The position numbers were made by a program, and so were the translations under genes. 64,000 nt of DNA from Pterobdella sp. o SKG-2022 (Eukaryota; Annelida; Clitellata; Hirudinida; Piscicolidae), in NCBI GenBank assembly GCA_964035795.1, contig OZ038325.1:8627698-8691697 (forward strand), in the 5' to 3' direction. The notes below the pieces were generated by a model, which was given only the letters and a program-made list of their open reading frames with translations, had not been told where the DNA came from and made no database searches. This document shows positions 57,400 to 64,000 of the stretch, piece after piece. Numbering within the stretch: the stretch's first letter is position 1; each line of letters begins with the position of its first letter.

Positions 57400-60300
57400 A
57401 TGGCATCTCGAGCTACCAAAAAGAAAAAAGGTTGATACAATTGCAATTTAAAATTTCGTTTAAATTTATTCTTTCAACTTGACTGAGATAAAAACGATAA
57501 CAGTGGATAGGAAAATGAAATGAGAAAAAAAAAATGCTAATTTTATTATTTAAAAAATAATGAGACGCCCTCATGATAGTAATATTAATTTCAACACTCA
57601 AACTCTATACTTATCCCAATTGAACACACACTTCACTCACCCTCACATAAAACAGCTTCCGGCAGCAATGACGTCACAAAAACAACAAACAATGAACCTC
57701 TGCTCTTGTATTTCTCTGAAGAAGATGGTGCCGAAAAAACGGATACTACGAATAATAACGATAATAATAATGGAGATAATAAAAACAATAATAATAAAAT
57801 AAGCAACAGTGAAAGAAGAATAAGGTAAAATAGGTATATTAATAACTTCAGATAAATCTTGTAACACTGACCCAAAAAACACTGACCTAAAAAACATTGA
57901 CCCAAAAACACTGACCCCTCCCTTGCAGGTCGGACTCTGAAAGCACAGACAGCATCTCCCTCGCGAGTATGAACCAAGAAGAAGAGAAACAAGGAGAGAA
58001 GAATGAACAGGATAATGAAATAGATAGGAATTATATAGCGCACATTTTGAGAGAAAAAAACGCGGATCTAAACGAGAAATGTGAGCGGTTAGAAAGACAA
58101 AAAAAGGCTGCGGTGGAGTTGTTGGGGGAGAAAAAAAAGCAGTTGGATGAGTTTAAAGAGAGGTATTTAAATAAGGTTTGTGGTGGTTTGAGGGGGAACA
58201 AAGGTGGTTAAAAGTGGTTAAATCAAAAATTTTTGATGTTTTTTTCAATAATAGCAACAATAAAATCATAAATAAAAAAACTCTCTAAAACCCAATAATA
58301 ATCCCTCGATCCAAAAAAAAAAGAAAAGGGGTCACGAAGAAGAGGTGGCAACATTGAAAGAAGAGAAAGATAGATTGATTGAGAGGTTAGGACTTTCCCA
58401 GGAAGAAAGACTCAGTGTCTTCCATGTGGAAAAGCAGCTGACGGAGCTGCGCAGAAGGTGGCTGAGATGTGGTTTATATATATTGTTAATCAGCAATGAA
58501 TGTTATAGGTAGTTTTTAAAACTTTATTAAGTTGTGATCACCGTATGGTTAAAGGTTCTCAATAGAAGTTTTCAGTTTCGGAATCAACAATTGGATATAG
58601 GATTAAAAAATATCCATTCGTTTGAAAATAAATATGGTATGTATTAAAAGGCGACATTAGGTCATAAATAAATTCATTAAGCATTTGTACTGTTCTACAT
58701 AAAATTTCCCTACACCTGCAGACTGGAAGAGAGTGAGATGAAGGTGTGTGAGCTGTGTGAAGAGAACCATGATCTCAGGTTTAAATCATCATTTCTCAGT
58801 AATTGAGGCAATGTTTCAAACCCTTCTCTACCCAACAAAGACTGGAGCTGAAGGAGAGCCGCTTAGAGATGGAGGAGATGCATGACCAGTTCAAAGATGA
58901 TGAGGCACTGGAGTTTAGAGAGCTTCAAAAAGAACTCGAGGCTACAGCTAAAAACTGCCGAATTTTGCAGTTTAAATTAAAGAAAGTCGAGAAGAGGTTT
59001 GGTGGTTTTGTTGAATTTTAAATTCTTGAAGATTTGTGTTAAGTTTGTAATCTTTGGTTGCAAATGAACTAGTTCCTTCCGATTTGAAATGTATCAAAGA
59101 ATTTGCATCTAAACATTAGCTTCGAAAAGGGTTTCTATTTATTTAGTTTGTCAAATCAAAGCTATAAAATAATTTTCAGCATAGTGATAAACAATAAAAA
59201 GTATATGCCAAAAGTTTATGTTATTTGAGAGTCTATTCAAAACAAGAATTTGCATATAAAATAATGGAAAAAAATTAAATTTTTTCTTACGATAAAATAA
59301 AAATATTTCAAAAATAAGAAACATAACAAGAGCAATAAAAATAACAAAGAAAACAATTTTCATAAATGCAATAAAAACAAACAACCAATAAAAATTTCTC
59401 TTCAACAACCAATCAGGTGTGAGACTCTGGAGATGGAGAAGAGATTGGGAAAGGGAGGGGAGAGAAGAGGTGGGGATGGGAGGGTGGAGGCTGAAGAGGA
59501 GATATTGAGTCAAGGACACATGCGCAGGTAGGCAATTTATGATTTGAAAGATATAATATAAAATTTATATATATGTAAATATAAGATATAATATAAAGTT
59601 TAGAAATATATATAAATATAAGATATAATATAAAGTTTAGAAATATATATATAAGTATAAGATATAATATAAAGTTTAGAAATATATATAAATATAAAAT
59701 ATAATATAAAGTTTAGAAATATATATAAATATAAGATATAATATAAAGTTTAGAAATATATATAAATATAAGATATAATATAAAATATAATTTAAAATAA
59801 AAAACAGTCTATTCCCAAAGTGGATAATTTTTCGAGGCTTCAACTTGATTCAATTCAATACAGAGTATGGTTATAGTGGTCTTAATTTCAGAAGTTTCTA
59901 GACCGCTGAACTTCATATGAATATTAATAGAACTAAGTATGAATATTAATGAGTTTAGATGAGTCTTTATTTGCAGACACATCATGGAAGTTGAGGAAGA
60001 GTTGAAGATGGCCAAAGAGGTTAACATTTTGAGATTATTATTTCAAATTAATTTGAATTAAATTAATTTATAATTTAATTAATAAAAATTAAATAGCATG
60101 AAAATTAAGTCTTTAATAAACCATTTAAATTGAGTTTTATTCATTAATTAAAATTGAATTTAAATTAAATATAAATTATATTCAAATTATTAATTGATTT
60201 ATAATGTGGGCTAGTTATACAGAAGGATAAAAGCTTCGTATCTTAATAAACTTACCAGTGTTCTGAAATTATATTCATTATACAAAAGGATTGTTAGGTT

Positions 60301-63300
60301 TTGTGATAAATCTCTGCTGTGTGTGTTATTTATAGGTTAGCTACATCATAACAAAAACACATGAGTATTTATCATTAACCAGAAAAAAATCATAATAAAA
60401 ATTCAATAATAAAATATTAAACAAAAAAAATAAATTTTAAAAATAAATTGTTGAATATATAAACAATAACAACAACATTTTTCAAAAACAAGAAAATAAA
60501 AAAATTGAAACGCGCCTAAAATATAAAACAAAAAAAAAAGAATTTAAAAAAATCAACGTGGTTTGCTAATTATTATATTTTTTGTTTAGCCATTATTACC
60601 TGATATTAACAGATAAAACAAATCGAAGACCTTCGTTTAAAAAATAAATTAAATATTGTGGTCTTTTTATGATTCACATCCAAGTTTTGCTCTTTCATTT
60701 CTGAACGTTACGTAAGATCTCTTTTGTGTTTCCATATGGAATGCAGACGATTTAGGGAGTTAATTATAGGATGCAATGATTTTTGGCACCTTAGTTGCTT
60801 TTTTTGCGCTATATAAATGGATATTATTTTTATTTTCATGAAAATTTAATACAATTGAAAAGTTGGCTTCTAGAAACACCGTATTTTTTAAAAAACAGAT
60901 TCAACACACAAAAACACACGCTCATACCATAATATAATAGATCTATCTATATTTGTTTAACCCCTTGTAAGAGATTATGTCTGTGAAAATACTAGGAAAC
61001 TAATTAAAACTCCCTATATAGCTCTGCCTCACAACTTCTTATTATTTTTATTATTTCTTCTTTTTTTATTCTATTTTTTATTGTTTTTTAATTATTTGTC
61101 TATGAAATAAACACTTTGTTCACTATGTTCTGAATATTTTTCTTCTGCAGCTTATTATTTCCAATGTAATTTTAACTTTGCACTTTTGTGTGTGCTTGCA
61201 TGTGTGCGCGTTTATGACTGCTAGAGTAATCCAATGCTTTCTAGAATGATCTTTGCACTTTAAAAATTATTAGTCCCTAAAATAACGTAAAAATTATAAT
61301 ACAAAACAATGAAGATGGTGGTGGAATATGAGTTATATAAACTCTTTAAGTGTTTGAGTTTGGTTCAAAATTTATGAATTAAATATTTTTATGTTTGAAT
61401 AGAAGTGTCTATAAAACTGATGGTTGAAGATGAAAGAGATTACAGATTAACGTAACATATGAGTTGAATAAAAAAACTGGGATCAAATGTAAGAATGAAG
61501 GAGGGGAGAGAGGAATGAGATATGAAGATTTAAATTAATTAATTAATTCATGCATTCATTTATTCATTATATTGCATGAAGTTAGCATTTTTTCCATTTA
61601 CCCTGCAACAATGTTGATGTTGTACGCTATGCTGATTGGCAGATGAAATGTTGAGGTTTTAAAGAAGAGAGAAGATTTTGAGAGCAAAAAAAAAGAGAAT
61701 AACTACAGTAAAAGCCTTGAAAAATGATACTGAAGATGAACAATGAAAAACAATAACAGCAATAATAATACAAAAAAAAATAATAACAGTAATAAAAATA
61801 ATAAAACAAATAATAAAAGAATATCAATAATAATGACAACCCTCCCAGGTATCAGTAAGACTGCACGAGCGGACGGAAGTGTTGGAGGAACAGAGACACA
61901 AGTATGAACAAGAGATTGATAGGTCGGTGCATTCCATCTTCTTCTTCCAACACCACCAATAGTCATCATAATTAATTAAACCTGAAACACATGGCATATA
62001 TGCAGAATGGACTTTATAATCAGTTTGAATTCATTTTTATTAATAGGTTAAATGGAATGTTGGCTGGCTGCAAGGAAGAGATGAAGCGCTTGATGTTGGA
62101 AAACAAAAAGGTTTCCATACCACCTTGTTTTGAATTTAATCCTTCTTTTTCTCACAACTTACCTCTCCCGTCCAAACACCCAGAACCAAACAAATCGCGA
62201 CGAGTCATGCAGGAGTGCTGAGTCATCGCAAGTGACGTCATTGATGAGAGATTTGAATGACAGCTTGGAGAGGGAGCATGACTTGAAAGAACAGTTGAAG
62301 TTCAGTGAGGAAGAAATTGTGTTCATGAGGAAGAAGGTGAGAGTGGGGGTTAAGTCTAATTATGGTGCTGGAAATTGGAGTTTCTAAAATACATCACTGT
62401 TTGCTTATAAACCATCAAAAACAATAACAACCCACAAATAAAAACTTCAATCAGCATTTCAGCAGCCCACCAACGCACAAATATCTCCCTCTCTCTACTC
62501 CTACTAACACACAAACCCCATCCACCCCCTTTCCCAGATGAGTGACCTGGAAGAAGAGTTGGAAGCGGCAGACACTCAGGCTGGTGGTGAAAAGAAGGAG
62601 GTGTGTGAGGATCAGGATCTTAAACTACTCTTGGATCTGGCTCAGTCTGAAGTTAGTGTAGTGTAATCATAATACAAATATATGAAAAAAATAATCTTTA
62701 AATATAACAGCAAGTTACCGAAAGTTTGAGCAGTACAAAATAGAATACATTGTTTAAATACCACCCAAAACAAAACAGTAACAAAACCACAAACTAATAC
62801 CAAGCTACGATGCCCTTCATACAATATAATACGGTACCGACCCAGGTTCGTGTGTTGAGAAGGAGGGTGGATGAGATGGACGTTAGTTATGAGGTATTGC
62901 TGAAGGAGGTGAAGACGATGAGGACAAATGTTACCAAGGTCACAAACTCAGGTGCATAGATGGAAGTTTTATTGATATATATAATCAACATTATTACCGT
63001 TCTTCTATTTCTTCTCATCATCATCATCTTCATCCTCATCATCATCATCTTCATTATCCTCATCCTCATCATCATCCTTTTACGCCCATTCCCATGTCAG
63101 CATGGGTTGGACAAATTTCATTACTAACTTCAATAAAAATTTCAAAAAAGCTTTAACATAGAAATTATTGATGTGTAGATTTCTTTGAAGCGGGCGATAA
63201 CGCAGGAAGAACAACACACAACGAGACGGTTTTAAAACTAGCCAGAGACATAGATAAACTCAAAACAAAACTGATCGAGAGAAATCAATACGCGGCCAGA

Positions 63301-63812
63301 GACTCAACGGAAAGAGAAAAAATTTCAAAAATGATTAAAAGTAAAAGTTTGGATGAGGATGATGAAGAAGATGTGATAGGGAGAAGGAAGGGGGCGTTGG
63401 TGGTGAAGAGGAAGAAGACCGATGAAACAAGGTTGTACGTGGATGCCAGAATTCAGGTGAATTCACTTTTAATTCTTAGCCTCATCATTTTATAGCGTTT
63501 ATTTTAGTTATTTGATAAATATTAATTAAATTCACTATTTATAATTCTATAACACGGATTACACTCCCAAGTGATAAAAACTGCGCTCAAGTAAGCCAGC
63601 CGTGTTACAAAACCAATTACAAATAAGATCACAATGGAGTTACCGTCAAAATTTTTTGTTATGTCGGTGATGATGATGCGTAAGTTCACGTACTTACTTG
63701 AAAAGCCATAAAGGTAAAAAAATGTGACGTCAGGTGGAAGTGTTGGAACAAGAAATGGATGTGTTGAAAGAGAGACTTGCGCATCTGCAAGAAGAAAACA
63801 AAAGACTGCATG
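57400..63812 (+). CDS. MTCL1: MTCL1/SOGA-family coiled-coil protein, 5' part
   Basis: MTCL1/SOGA proteins bundle microtubules and contribute to polarity. Fifteen in-phase exons give about 600 residues before the window ends: 57400-57430, 57656-57824, 57929-58162, 58329-58457, 58722-58778, 58841-58996, 59417-59527, 59977-60019, 61849-61922, 62047-62110, 62184-62336, 62538-62651, 62846-62951, 63179-63456 and 63734-63812. The N-terminus is basic, then Asn-rich; the rest is heptad-rich coiled coil. Diagnostic family blocks: LQKELEATAKNCRILQFKLK then KVEKR (human KTCRILQYRLRKAERR), EEELKMAKEVSVRLHERTEV then LEEQR (EQDLKVAKDVSVRLHNELE), and LKFSEEEIVFMRKKMSDLEE (VKEEAALMRKKMAKI). Exons continue beyond 63812 (phase 1 donor). 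MTCL1 and SOGA1 cannot be told apart here. Confidence 0.87.
59545..59800 (+). repeat. 37-bp AT-rich tandem repeat, about six copies
   Basis: The unit is AAGATATAATATAAAGTTTA followed by GAAATATATATAAATAT, with single-base and 2-bp variants. It lies in the MTCL1-like intron 59528-59976. Confidence 0.9.
60020..61848 (+). other. Large intron of the MTCL1-like gene
   Basis: 1.8 kb of very AT-rich sequence with homopolymer runs. No transposon, RNA gene or nested coding region is visible. Confidence 0.5.
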
Positions 63813-64000
63813 GTTTGTTAGGCTCTGTTAATATTATCTAAATATTATTATTGTTGTTATTAATATTATTATTATAAATAGTATCCTAGTTAGCAATAAT
63901 ATTTTTGCTAGTATCATAATCATCATTAATGTTGCTAGTATCATTAATATTGTTATTATTGACTATTGTATTATTATTATTATTATTATTATGATTATTA

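Overview
The window is nuclear DNA of an invertebrate animal. It is AT-rich, full of ATT/ATC microsatellites, and its genes are cut into many short exons with GT-AG introns that run from about 70 bp to 3.5 kb. Metazoan-type genes (CSL/RBPJ, STAG cohesin, MTCL1/SOGA, SPA17-like, fibrinogen-related, INTS15, UQCC5) and decayed non-LTR retrotransposons place it in animals. I cannot name the phylum from sequence alone. All gene models below were assembled by hand from reading frame, splice sites and phase. Nearly every junction keeps phase, but none has transcript support.

Layout. 81-658: 3' end of an RBPJ/Su(H) gene (+). 1232-2987: DNAJC9 (-), head-to-head with 3613-8556 SAMHD1 (+). 9132-11017 and 11959-16492 (-): an IQ-motif array gene and an RII-alpha/IQ protein of the SPA17 type, which may be one gene. 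16874-22087: PIGC (+), with two opposed decayed LINEs in one intron. 22348-26615: DLAT (pyruvate dehydrogenase E2) with three lipoyl domains, two of them almost identical in DNA. 27606-39624: a 35-exon STAG/SA cohesin gene holding a LINE fragment, a perfect hairpin and a 25-bp minisatellite. 40272-43187 (-): secreted PAN plus fibrinogen-related protein, with a possible relic of a second copy upstream. 45539-47402 (-): large unidentified protein. 48472-49232 (+): unassigned coding-like segments. 49380-49974 (+): Lys/Glu-rich secreted protein. 50308-50384: decayed tRNA-like unit. 51070-54083: INTS15 (C7orf26). 54220-54756: UQCR11. 55159-55940: UQCC5/SMIM4. 57400-63812: MTCL1/SOGA-type coiled-coil gene running off the right edge.

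Functional grouping. Most genes are unrelated housekeeping genes. The exception is the adjacent pair UQCR11 (a complex III subunit) and UQCC5 (a complex III assembly factor), which lie 402 bp apart on one strand and 136 bp downstream of INTS15. A poly(A) signal followed by a 3' splice site lies between INTS15 and UQCR11, the arrangement expected of trans-spliced polycistrons. I found no CRISPR array, prokaryotic operon or phage-like system. The most unusual items are the three-lipoyl E2, the RII/IQ mega-array, the 21-22 bp periodic CCGG motif array before the MTCL1-like gene, and the compact complex III cluster.
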